A program made the position numbers and the translations under genes. The notes under the pieces were generated by a model, which saw only the letters and a list, made by a program, of their open reading frames with translations, was not told the origin of the DNA and did no database searches. Positions 1 through 6,009 of a DNA stretch of 6,346 nucleotides are shown here, piece after piece; position 1 is the stretch's first letter, and each line of letters opens with the position of its first letter. This DNA comes from a bacterium (lineage in GTDB: Bacteria; Actinomycetota; Acidimicrobiia; Acidimicrobiales; CATQHL01): assembly GCA_028819945.1 (NCBI GenBank), contig JAPPKQ010000169.1:1-6346 (forward strand), read 5' to 3'.

Positions 1-2
1 CC

Positions 3-293
3 GGCGTCGTCATCCGGAGGCGGATCACCGAGGTGTCGCGCCGCCGGGCGCGTTGCCGCGCCGAGTTGCTGGTGGCCGAGGAGCAGCTCGTCCACTTCAG
101 CGACTCCGAGGCGGACGCCCACCTCCGGTCCCTGGTGTCGGAGACGCCCGTCGCCGACCGCGAGCTGCGCACCGCGGCACGCCACGCGGCGGCGATGACC
201 GGTCACCGCGACCGACTGCAGGCGGAGATCTCCCAACTGGAGGAACGCCTGGACGAGTTGCTGGACCGCCTCTCGAGCAGGAGGAACCCGTGA
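3..293 (+). CDS. Uncharacterised small helical (coiled-coil) protein, 5' end outside window
   Basis: The reading frame is open to the left edge, so the gene probably starts upstream. An internal GTG at 33 would give 86 residues and has a GGAGG 12 nt before it (16-20), a rather long spacing. I favour the longer form because the helical, arginine-rich pattern continues upstream of that GTG (RRRITEVSRRRAR). The protein is rich in Arg, Glu, Ala and Leu with no signal peptide or membrane segment. Two helical stretches (numbered from GTG 33, roughly residues 1-24 and 53-82, the latter with leucine spacing LEERLDELLDRL) flank a middle segment, LVSETPVADREL, that looks like a conserved family signature. 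Its TGA stop overlaps the pdtaR start (GTGA, 290-293), so the two are probably translationally coupled. I recall similar short hypothetical proteins in high-GC actinobacteria but no function. Coding status is supported by the overlap and a non-random composition. Confidence 0.6.
   Translation, partial: GVVIRRRITEVSRRRARCRAELLVAEEQLVHFSDSEADAHLRSLVSETPVADRELRTAARHAAAMTGHRDRLQAEISQLEERLDELLDRLSSRRNP
280..284 (+). promoter_or_regulatory. Shine-Dalgarno sequence of pdtaR
   Basis: GGAGG lies 5 nt before GTG 290 and inside the end of the upstream gene. It decides the pdtaR start: the frame stays open further left to position 53, but that stretch reads as Pro/Arg-rich out-of-frame translation of the upstream gene, and the receiver domain begins right after GTG 290. 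Confidence 0.75.
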
Positions 294-916
294 CCGCCGA
301 GCGAACCGTCGGCACGCGCACGCGCGTCCTGATCGCCGAGGACGAGGCCATCATCCGCTTGGATCTGAAGGAGACCCTCACCGCCGAGGGCTACGAGGTG
401 GTCGCCGACAGCGGGCGTGGCGACGAGGCACTGGCGCTGGTGCGCGAGCTGCGTCCCGATGTGGCCATCCTGGACATCAAGATGCCGGGGAACGACGGGT
501 TGGCGGTGGCCCGAGCCATCAGCGACGAGCGTCTCTGCGCAGTGCTGGTGCTCACCGCCTTCAGCCAGCGCGAGCTGGTGGCGCAGGCGGCCCAGTCGGG
601 TGTCCTGGCGTACCTCGTCAAGCCGTTCGCGGCCGGCGAGTTGGTGGCGGCCATCGAGATCGCCCTGGCCCGCTTCGGAGAGGCGCAGGAGCTCAAGGCC
701 GAAGCCACCGACTATGCCGAGCAACTCCAGACCCGCAAGATCGTCGAGCGCGCCAAGGGCCTGCTCATGGACAACTACGGCTTCCGCGAGGACGACGCTT
801 TCGCCTTCATGCGCAGCACCGCCATGAACCAGCGGCGCCCGATGCGCGCCGTGGCCGAGGATCTGCTGGCCGGCACCCTGTCGGTGGCCTCGACGCCTGC
901 CGACGACTCGCAGTGA
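290..916 (+). CDS. pdtaR: ANTAR-domain response regulator, PdtaR-type
   Basis: A 208-residue two-domain response regulator that is expected to act by binding RNA rather than DNA. Residues 11-128 form a CheY-like receiver: acidic pair E17-D18, phospho-acceptor D62 (in ILDIKMPGNDG), switch T89 and K111-P112. Residues about 145-195 form the ANTAR three-helix RNA-binding domain, recognisable by RKIVERAKGLLM, then AFAFMR and AVAEDLL. Known ANTAR proteins prevent termination by binding paired hairpins; M. tuberculosis PdtaR (Rv1626, about 205 residues) is phosphorylated by the histidine kinase PdtaS. Length, domain order and the neighbouring polA-rpsA-coaE-uvrB cluster all match PdtaR. No kinase gene is in the window, as expected because pdtaS is unlinked in mycobacteria. 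All phosphotransfer residues are present, so it should be functional. The start overlaps the previous stop by 4 nt and has a good ribosome site. Its RNA targets cannot be told from this sequence. Confidence 0.93.
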   Translation: MTAERTVGTRTRVLIAEDEAIIRLDLKETLTAEGYEVVADSGRGDEALALVRELRPDVAILDIKMPGNDGLAVARAISDERLCAVLVLTAFSQRELVAQAAQSGVLAYLVKPFAAGELVAAIEIALARFGEAQELKAEATDYAEQLQTRKIVERAKGLLMDNYGFREDDAFAFMRSTAMNQRRPMRAVAEDLLAGTLSVASTPADDSQ

Positions 917-961
917 GACGCCGCGGTGTGCTCGCGTCGTCGCCCGCCGCCCCCTGAACCC

Positions 962-3703
962 GTGAGCGGCCTACTGCTCATCGACGGGCATTCCCTGGCC
1001 TACCGGGCCTTCCACGCCCTCCCTGAGGACCTCAAGACCGCCTCCGGGCAGGTCACCAACGCGGTGTACGGCTTCACTTCGATGCTGGTGAACCTGCTGC
1101 GTGACCACGCGCCGGAGCGGGTGGCGGTGGCGTTCGACCTGCCCGGGGGCACTTTCCGCCACGAGCGCCTCGACAGCTACAAGGCCAACCGGTCGAAGCC
1201 GCCGGAGATCTTCCGCGAGCAGTTGGGCCTGCTGCGCGAGGTGCTGGACGTGCTGGGAGTGCGCACCGTGGAGGCCCCCGGCTTCGAGGCCGACGACATC
1301 CTGGCAACCCTCGCCACCGAGGCCGCCGCCGAGGGTCTGGACGTAGCCGTGGTGACAGGGGACCGCGACGCCTTCCAGTTGGTGGCCGACCCCCACGTCA
1401 CGGTGCTGTACCCCCGCCGGGGCATGTCGGACCACGTGCGCTACGACGAGGCGGGCATCGAGGCGCGCACCGGCGTGCGTCCCGCCGACTACGTGGACTA
1501 CGCCGCCCTGCGCGGCGACACCTCCGACAACCTGCCGGGCGTGCCAGGCGTCGGGGAGAAGACGGCGGCCCGGCTCGTCAACGCCCACGGCGGCATCGAC
1601 GGGATCTACGCGCATCTCGACGAGCAGACCCCCCGGTTGCGGTCGTCGCTGCAGGAGGCGGAGCAGGCCGTTCGCCTCAACTGCGAACTCATGGAACTGC
1701 GGCGCGATCTGGAACTGCCCGTCACCGTCGGCGACCTGGCCGTGACGCCGGGCGCGACCGAGGAGATCCTCCGCCTGTTCGAGTTCCTGGAGTTCGGCTC
1801 GCTGCTGGGGCGCCTCGGCGAGGCCCTGGGCCTGGAGTTCGCCCCTGAGGCAACCGCCGAGGTGCTCGAGGTCGCCGTGGAGCAACCCGGCGATGCAGCA
1901 GCCGCCGTGGCCCGCATCACCGTCCTGGCGCAGGGCGGTCGGCTGGCCGTTGCGGGGGCGTGGCGCGGCCGGCGAGGCCGGTCGGAGTTCGAGGGGTTGG
2001 CTCTCATCGGTGCCGATGAGAGTCCCCCCGATCCGTCGTCGCAAACCGGCGAGGGCGAGGGCGACGCCGGTGCTGCCCGGAGCGCGGTGTGGATTCCGGG
2101 AGACCTGCTGGACGGCGGGGCGCTGCGGGAGGTGCTCGACGGTCTGTTCGGCGAGGGCGGCCCCGGGTTGGTGGCGCACGACGCCAGGGACCTGATGCGC
2201 GGCCTGCTGGCCATCGGCATCGACGTCCGCTCGCTGAGCATGGACACCGCCATCGCCGCCTACCTGCTGGATCCCTCGCAGTCCGACTATCCCGTCGGGG
2301 ACCTGCTGGCGCGCTACGCCGGCTGCGCCCTGGCCGCCGACGGCGCCGAGGAGGAGACGCAGGGACGGCTGGCGTTCCCCGAGACCGGCGAGGCACTCCG
2401 GACCCGCACCGCGCTCGAGGCCCTGGCCGCGGCCCGCCTCGCGGAGCCCCTGCGCGCCGCGCTGCGCGACGGCGGCGCCGAGAATCTGCACGACACGATC
2501 GAGGTGCCGCTGGTGCGAGTGCTGGCCCGCATGGAGCACTGCGGTGTGGGCGTGGACGTCGCCGGCCTGAAGGCTCTGCGCCGCGAGTTCAAAGAAGAGG
2601 CCGAGCGGCTGCGTGCCCAGGTCATCGCCGACGGCGGTGGCGATGAGTTCAACGTCAACTCGCCGCAGCAACTCGGCAAGGTGCTGTTCGACCGGCTCGG
2701 GCTCCCGCCGCAGAAGAAGACCAAGACGGGTTATTCCACCGATGCGGCCACGCTGGAGCGGCTGCGCGGCGAGCACGACATCGTCGAGCACCTGCTCGCC
2801 TACCGGGAGGTGGAGAAGCTGCGCTCCACGTACGGAGAAGGGTTGCTGGCCGAGGTGAACCCGGCCACCGGTCGCATCCATGCCTCCTTCAACCAGACGG
2901 TGGCCCGCACCGGCCGGCTCTCCTCCGACGCCCCTAACCTGCACAACATCCCGGTGCGCACAGAGACGGGGCGGGCGTTCCGCAAGGTGTTCGTGCCCCG
3001 GCCGGGCACGGCGTTGCTGATCGCCGATTACAACCAGATCGAGCTGCGCTGCATCGCCCACTTGGCCGACGACCCGGGGCTCATCGCCGCGTTCGAGGCG
3101 GGGGAGGACATTCACACGGCCACCGCGGCGAGGGTCTTCGGCACCTCACCGCAGGAGGTCGGCACCGAACTGAGATCGAAGGCCAAGATGGTCTCCTACG
3201 GGCTGGCCTACGGCATGGAGGCCTACGGGTTGGGCCAGCGCCTGCAGATCTCCACCGAGGAGGCGCAGGTCATCCTGGACGCCTACTTCGAGGCGTTCCC
3301 GGCGGTGCGCGACTACATGGACGCAGCGGCGACCCGGGCGCGCGAGCTCGGCTACACCGAGACGCTGTTCGGCCGGCGGAGGCCGATTCCCGAACTCCGC
3401 TCGGACAACTTCCGGGTGCGCCAGGCCGGCGAGCGCCAGGCCAAGAACGCCGGCATCCAGGGTCTCGCCGCGGACATCTTCAAGGTGGCCCTGGTGCACA
3501 TCGACGGCGCCCTGGAGCGCGACGCCATGGCCAGCCGGCTCATCCTGCAGGTCCACGACGAGGTCATCCTGGAGGTGCCCGAAGAGGAGCGCGAACCCGC
3601 GAAGGAGCTGGTCCGCCGGGAGATGGCGACCGCCTGCGAGCTGCGGGTCCCCCTGGTCGTGGATCTGGCCTTCGGCACCACCTGGGCGGCCGGCAAGGCC
3701 TGA
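962..3703 (+). CDS. polA: DNA polymerase I, proofreading domain degenerate
   Basis: DNA polymerase I (913 residues from GTG 962) removes RNA primers and fills gaps in replication and excision repair. The 5' nuclease (1-about 290) keeps its metal ligands: D8, D59, E109/D111/D112, D134/D136, D186/D189, with the helix-hairpin-helix GVPGVGEKTA. The 3'-5' exonuclease-like domain (about 305-500) lacks the exo I DxE (LAVAGAW, 328-334) although an Asp matching E. coli D424 remains (D410), so proofreading is predicted absent, as in Taq and mycobacterial PolA. The polymerase domain is complete: TGRLSS, motif A DYNQIELR (D689), O-helix R738, K742, Y746, Y750, and motif C H865-D866-E867. The residue matching E. 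coli F762 is tyrosine (Y746). A low-complexity insert lies at about 350-373. Start: GTG 962 gives the conserved N-terminus MSGLLLIDGHSLAYR; in-frame GTG 926 would add twelve Arg/Pro-rich residues and leave only 9 nt after pdtaR. Neither has a good Shine-Dalgarno, so the choice is open. No promoter is evident in the gap, suggesting cotranscription with pdtaR. Confidence 0.95.
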   Translation: MSGLLLIDGHSLAYRAFHALPEDLKTASGQVTNAVYGFTSMLVNLLRDHAPERVAVAFDLPGGTFRHERLDSYKANRSKPPEIFREQLGLLREVLDVLGVRTVEAPGFEADDILATLATEAAAEGLDVAVVTGDRDAFQLVADPHVTVLYPRRGMSDHVRYDEAGIEARTGVRPADYVDYAALRGDTSDNLPGVPGVGEKTAARLVNAHGGIDGIYAHLDEQTPRLRSSLQEAEQAVRLNCELMELRRDLELPVTVGDLAVTPGATEEILRLFEFLEFGSLLGRLGEALGLEFAPEATAEVLEVAVEQPGDAAAAVARITVLAQGGRLAVAGAWRGRRGRSEFEGLALIGADESPPDPSSQTGEGEGDAGAARSAVWIPGDLLDGGALREVLDGLFGEGGPGLVAHDARDLMRGLLAIGIDVRSLSMDTAIAAYLLDPSQSDYPVGDLLARYAGCALAADGAEEETQGRLAFPETGEALRTRTALEALAAARLAEPLRAALRDGGAENLHDTIEVPLVRVLARMEHCGVGVDVAGLKALRREFKEEAERLRAQVIADGGGDEFNVNSPQQLGKVLFDRLGLPPQKKTKTGYSTDAATLERLRGEHDIVEHLLAYREVEKLRSTYGEGLLAEVNPATGRIHASFNQTVARTGRLSSDAPNLHNIPVRTETGRAFRKVFVPRPGTALLIADYNQIELRCIAHLADDPGLIAAFEAGEDIHTATAARVFGTSPQEVGTELRSKAKMVSYGLAYGMEAYGLGQRLQISTEEAQVILDAYFEAFPAVRDYMDAAATRARELGYTETLFGRRRPIPELRSDNFRVRQAGERQAKNAGIQGLAADIFKVALVHIDGALERDAMASRLILQVHDEVILEVPEEEREPAKELVRREMATACELRVPLVVDLAFGTTWAAGKA
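2001..2071 (+). repeat. Paired inverted repeats inside polA (candidate in-frame palindromic insert)
   Basis: Two inverted repeats lie next to each other within the coding sequence. The first has perfect 10-bp arms CTCTCATCGG (2001-2010) and CCGATGAGAG (2013-2022) separated by TG. The second has 7-bp arms ACCGGCG (2045-2051) and CGCCGGT (2065-2071) around a short GGCGAG repeat. Together they encode a Ser/Pro/Gly/Glu/Asp-rich stretch that breaks the exonuclease-like fold between LALIG and AVWIPGD, where E. coli PolA has only a short turn. Whether this is an inserted element or drift in a loop free of constraint cannot be decided from one sequence. Confidence 0.5.
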
Positions 3704-3742
3704 GCGACACTCCGTCATGCCCGCGGCGCGCCGGCCGGCGGA

Positions 3743-3770
3743 TTGCAGTTGGTGGTCGTGCTGTTAGCCT
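3743..3770 (+). promoter_or_regulatory. Putative housekeeping-sigma promoter of rpsA
   Basis: TTGCAG (3743-3748) and TAGCCT (3765-3770) are separated by 16 bp. The -10 fits the actinobacterial TAnnnT pattern and is preceded by TGT, an extended -10. Transcription would start near 3776-3777, leaving a leader of roughly 75 nt before the rpsA GTG. This is the most AT-rich stretch of the gap and a dedicated promoter is expected for a ribosomal protein gene, but the call rests on pattern only. Confidence 0.5.
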
Positions 3771-3782
3771 TGCTCCTGCTAT

Positions 3783-3800
3783 CGGGGCCGGTCGGCCCCG
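3783..3800 (+). terminator. GC-rich hairpin between polA and rpsA (terminator or rpsA leader structure)
   Basis: CGGGGCC (3783-3789) pairs perfectly with GGCCCCG (3794-3800) around a GGTC loop and is followed by TTT. It could be a weak intrinsic terminator for polA, though the T run is only three long. It lies downstream of the putative rpsA promoter, so it would also be the first structure of the rpsA leader. E. coli S1 represses its own leader, which makes the second reading attractive but unproven here. Confidence 0.45.
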
Positions 3801-3850
3801 TTTCGGCGGCTCGCGTCGTCCAGTCCCGTCCATCGAACAAGTGAGAATCC

Positions 3851-5251
3851 GTGTCCGACCTCGACCCCAACCTGTCCGTATCCGACGATTCAACCCCCGA
3901 ACCGACTCCCGCTGAAGAGACACCCGAGCCGTCAGCTTCTGCAGAGAGCCCCCCAGCGGAGGAATCCGCGTCCGAGACCGCCGACGAGATGACCGAGGCG
4001 TACGAGCCGCGGGAGATCGCGGTCAACGACCTGAACGACGAGGCGTTGGCCGCCGCCTACAGCGCCAGCGTGGTGACCGTCGAGGAAGGCACGATGGTGG
4101 TCGGCCGCGTGGTGCGGATCGACAACGACGAGGTGCTCATCGACATCGGCTTCAAGTCCGAAGGAGTCATCCCGTCGCGCGAACTCTCGATCCGCAACGA
4201 CGCCGATCCCGGCGACGTGGTGGCGATAGACGAGGAGGTCGAGGCGCTCGTCCTGCAGAAGGAGGACAAGGAGGGCCGCCTCATCCTCTCCAAGAAGCGC
4301 GCCCAGTACGAGCGCGCCTGGGGCAACGTGGAGGAGGTCAAGGCCGCCGGCGGTGTCGTCTCGGGAACCGTCATCGAGGTCGTCAAGGGCGGGCTCATCG
4401 TGGACATCGGCCTGCGCGGCTTCCTGCCCGCCTCGCTCGTGGACCTGCGGCGGGTGCGCGACCTGCAGCCGTTCGTGGGCAGCAAGGTGGAGGCCAAGAT
4501 CATCGAGCTCGACAAGAACCGCAACAACGTGGTGCTGTCGCGCCGGGCGTGGCTGGAGGAGACCCAGAAGGAGCAGCGCGAGGAGTTCCTGGAGAACCTG
4601 AAGCCGGGCGAGGTCCGCCGGGGCGTCGTCTCCTCGGTCGTGCCGTTCGGAGCCTTCATCGACCTCGGCGGAATGGACGGCCTGGTGCACGTCTCGGAGC
4701 TGTCGTGGCGCCACGTGGACCACCCCGGATCGGTCGTGTCGGTCGGCGACGAGGTGGAGGTGCAGGTGCTCGAGGTGGACCCGAGCCGCGAGCGCATCAG
4801 CCTCTCCCTGAAGGCCACCCAGCAGGATCCCTGGCAGGAGTTCGCCGCCACCCACCGGGTCGGCGAGCTGGTCTACGGCCGGGTCACCAAGCTGGTCCCG
4901 TTCGGCGCATTCGTGCAGGTCGGCGAGAGCATCGAGGGGCTCACCCACATCTCGGAGATGTCGGCGCACCACGTGGAGGTGCCCGAGCAGGTCGTCACGC
5001 CCGGCGAGGAGCTGTGGGTGAAGATCATCGACATCGACCTGCAGCGTCGCCGCATCAGCCTGTCCATCAAGCAGGCCGCCGAGGGCGGCGTGGTGTCCGC
5101 CGAGTTCCAGGAGGCCTTCGGCGAGCACGCCTTCGACGAGGAGGGCAACTACCTGGGCGCCGCCACGGATGGCGAGCCGCCCGAGCCGGGCACCGAAGAC
5201 GGCGCCGGGATGGACGAGGTCGAGAATCTCGAGGCCGTCGCCCACGCCTGA
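3851..5251 (+). CDS. rpsA: 30S ribosomal protein S1, four S1 domains
   Basis: Ribosomal protein S1 (466 residues) binds mRNA on the small subunit and helps initiation. Four S1/OB-fold repeats are visible: about 82-150 (VGRVVRIDNDEVLIDIGFKS), 168-232 (GTVIEVVKGGLIVDIGLRG), 256-322 (GVVSSVVPFGAFIDLGG, DGLVHVSELS) and 341-408 (GRVTKLVPFGAFVQVGE, EGLTHISEMS). The linker EGRLILSKKRAQYERAWG and the block IIELDKNRNNVVLSRRAWLEE are typical of actinobacterial S1. Four domains instead of the six of E. coli is normal for this phylum. Unusual parts: residues 1-50 are acidic and Pro/Ser-rich with no Lys or Arg, longer than I recall for mycobacterial S1, and the tail after about 410 is short and acidic. 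GTG 3851 is used; the nearest upstream GTG (3841) is out of frame and the ribosome site is weak (GTGAGA, 3841-3846), as is common for S1 genes. Probably cotranscribed with coaE. Confidence 0.96.
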   Translation: MSDLDPNLSVSDDSTPEPTPAEETPEPSASAESPPAEESASETADEMTEAYEPREIAVNDLNDEALAAAYSASVVTVEEGTMVVGRVVRIDNDEVLIDIGFKSEGVIPSRELSIRNDADPGDVVAIDEEVEALVLQKEDKEGRLILSKKRAQYERAWGNVEEVKAAGGVVSGTVIEVVKGGLIVDIGLRGFLPASLVDLRRVRDLQPFVGSKVEAKIIELDKNRNNVVLSRRAWLEETQKEQREEFLENLKPGEVRRGVVSSVVPFGAFIDLGGMDGLVHVSELSWRHVDHPGSVVSVGDEVEVQVLEVDPSRERISLSLKATQQDPWQEFAATHRVGELVYGRVTKLVPFGAFVQVGESIEGLTHISEMSAHHVEVPEQVVTPGEELWVKIIDIDLQRRRISLSIKQAAEGGVVSAEFQEAFGEHAFDEEGNYLGAATDGEPPEPGTEDGAGMDEVENLEAVAHA

Positions 5252-5272
5252 GGACCCAGCGGCCGGCGCTCG

Positions 5273-5890
5273 ATGATCGAGGTCGACCTCACCGGCTGCA
5301 TCGGCTCCGGCAAGTCCACCGTCGCCGCCGCCCTGGTGCGTCGCGGTGCCGTCCTCCTCGACGCCGACGCCATCGTCGCCGAACTGCAGCAGCCGGGTCG
5401 ACCGGTCCTGGAGGAGATGGTGGCCCACTTCGGGCCCTCCATCCTGCGCGCCGACGGGCATCTGGCCCGCGCCGCCGTGGCCGCCGTCGTCTTCGAGGAT
5501 CCGGGGGAGTTGGCGGCACTGAACGCCATCGTGCACCCGGCTGTGCGCGCCGAGATGGCGGCCCGGCGCCGGGAACTGGCCGGCAGCGACGCCGTGATCG
5601 TGGCCGACATCCCGCTGCTCGCCGAGTCGGGGCCCGAGCGGCGGGAGGGGCTGGCGGGCATCATCGTCGTCGACGTCGACCCCGAGGTCGCCGTGCAGCG
5701 CCTCGTGGCGGGGCGCGACCTGACGGCCGACGAGGCGCGGGCACGGCTGGCCCGCCAGGCCACCCGCGCCGAGCGCCTGGCGCTCGCGGACTTCGTGATC
5801 GACAACAACGGCACGCCCGAGGCGTTGGAGGAGCAGGTGGACCGCTGCTGGCAGTGGATCACGTCGCTGCGCGACTCACCGACACGCTGA
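5273..5890 (+). CDS. coaE: Dephospho-CoA kinase
   Basis: CoaE phosphorylates the 3'-hydroxyl of the ribose in dephospho-CoA using ATP, the last step of coenzyme A synthesis, in the cytosol. The 205-residue protein has the P-loop GCIGSGKS (8-15), the LLDADAIV segment with D30 and D32, HP at 88-89, DIPLL at 112-116, a lid region (about 143-168, with RLARQATRAER) and a closing DFVIDNNG (173-180). The length is that of a single-domain CoaE; the mycobacterial protein is about twice as long because it carries a GrpB-like domain, absent here. The second P-loop residue is Cys where most family members have Gly (LTGGIGSGKS). ATG 5273 is the only start candidate: it lies 21 nt after the rpsA stop, in the same frame, with no strong Shine-Dalgarno close by (GAGGA at 5250-5254 is 18 nt away). 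Coupled translation with rpsA is likely. Confidence 0.95.
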   Translation: MIEVDLTGCIGSGKSTVAAALVRRGAVLLDADAIVAELQQPGRPVLEEMVAHFGPSILRADGHLARAAVAAVVFEDPGELAALNAIVHPAVRAEMAARRRELAGSDAVIVADIPLLAESGPERREGLAGIIVVDVDPEVAVQRLVAGRDLTADEARARLARQATRAERLALADFVIDNNGTPEALEEQVDRCWQWITSLRDSPTR

Positions 5891-5923
5891 GACACCCGGT
5901 TGGCACCGAACCTCAGTTTCGTC

Positions 5924-5950
5924 GTCATTCCGGCGAAGGCCGGAATCCAG
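5924..5950. repeat. Short palindromic dispersed-type repeat (IPAFAGM type)
   Basis: ATTCCGGC (5927-5934) and GCCGGAAT (5939-5946) form a perfect 8-bp stem around GAAG, with the flanks GTC before and CCAG after. The minus-strand translation reads WIPAFAGMT and the plus-strand reads RHSGEGRNP. These are the tell-tale spurious peptides of a short palindromic repeat scattered between genes in many, mostly proteobacterial, genomes and related in form to the Neisseria dRS3-like ATTCCC-N8-GGGAAT repeats. No T run follows, so it is not a canonical terminator of coaE, although the hairpin may protect the 3' end of the mRNA. Confidence 0.75.
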
Positions 5951-5997
5951 CGCTCGACGATCCCCGACCGAGCCAACCTCCGGATCGAGCGGCTGGC

Positions 5998-6003
5998 TAG
6001 GGT
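5998..6003 (+). promoter_or_regulatory. Putative -10 box of a leaderless uvrB transcript
   Basis: TAGGGT fits TAnnnT and ends 6 nt before GTG 6010, so transcription could begin on the start codon itself. No good -35 is seen. The overlapping AGGG (5999-6002, 7 nt before the GTG) could instead act as a weak ribosome site; the two readings compete. Confidence 0.35.
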
Positions 6004-6009
6004 CGTCTC

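Larger units (their letters stand above)
3704..3850. other. polA-rpsA intergenic region
   Basis: This 147-bp gap carries no convincing gene. It contains a 12-bp GC palindrome (CGCCGGCCGGCG, 3729-3740), a promoter-like sequence (3743-3770) and a strong hairpin (3783-3800). It marks the likely boundary between the pdtaR-polA unit and the rpsA-coaE unit. Confidence 0.7.
5891..6009. other. coaE-uvrB intergenic region
   Basis: This 119-bp gap holds a palindromic repeat (5924-5950), two weaker 7-bp inverted repeats (GGTTGGC 5898-5904 with GCCAACC 5972-5978; CGCTCGA 5951-5957 with TCGAGCG 5985-5991), a degenerate SOS-box-like sequence (5908-5919) and a -10-like box just before uvrB. No coding sequence is supported. 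Confidence 0.7.

Noticed and set aside
53..289. N-terminal extension of pdtaR back to position 53
   Set aside because: It is a Pro/Arg/Gly-rich shadow of the upstream gene, and GTG 290 has a proper Shine-Dalgarno directly before the receiver domain.
971..3115. 714-residue minus-strand open frame across polA
   Set aside because: It lies wholly opposite well-supported polA. Long antisense frames are expected at this GC content, its translation is His/Gln/Val/Gly-rich with no recognisable domain, and the plus strand shows a complete enzyme.
3729..3740. 12-bp palindrome CGCCGGCCGGCG as an operator
   Set aside because: It is pure GC in a GC-rich gap, matches no known operator and is readily expected by chance.
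3783..3800. ANTAR-target RNA in the rpsA leader
   Set aside because: ANTAR targets are paired hairpins with six-base loops; only one hairpin with a four-base loop is present.
3932..5536. 534-residue minus-strand open frame across rpsA and coaE
   Set aside because: It spans two well-supported genes and their junction, has a composition typical of antisense translation (His, Asp, Leu, Val) and no domain signature.
4549..6000. 483-residue plus-strand frame overlapping rpsA, coaE and the gap
   Set aside because: It is Arg/Gly/Ala/Pro-rich out-of-frame translation of high-GC genes, and its end merely translates the palindromic repeat.
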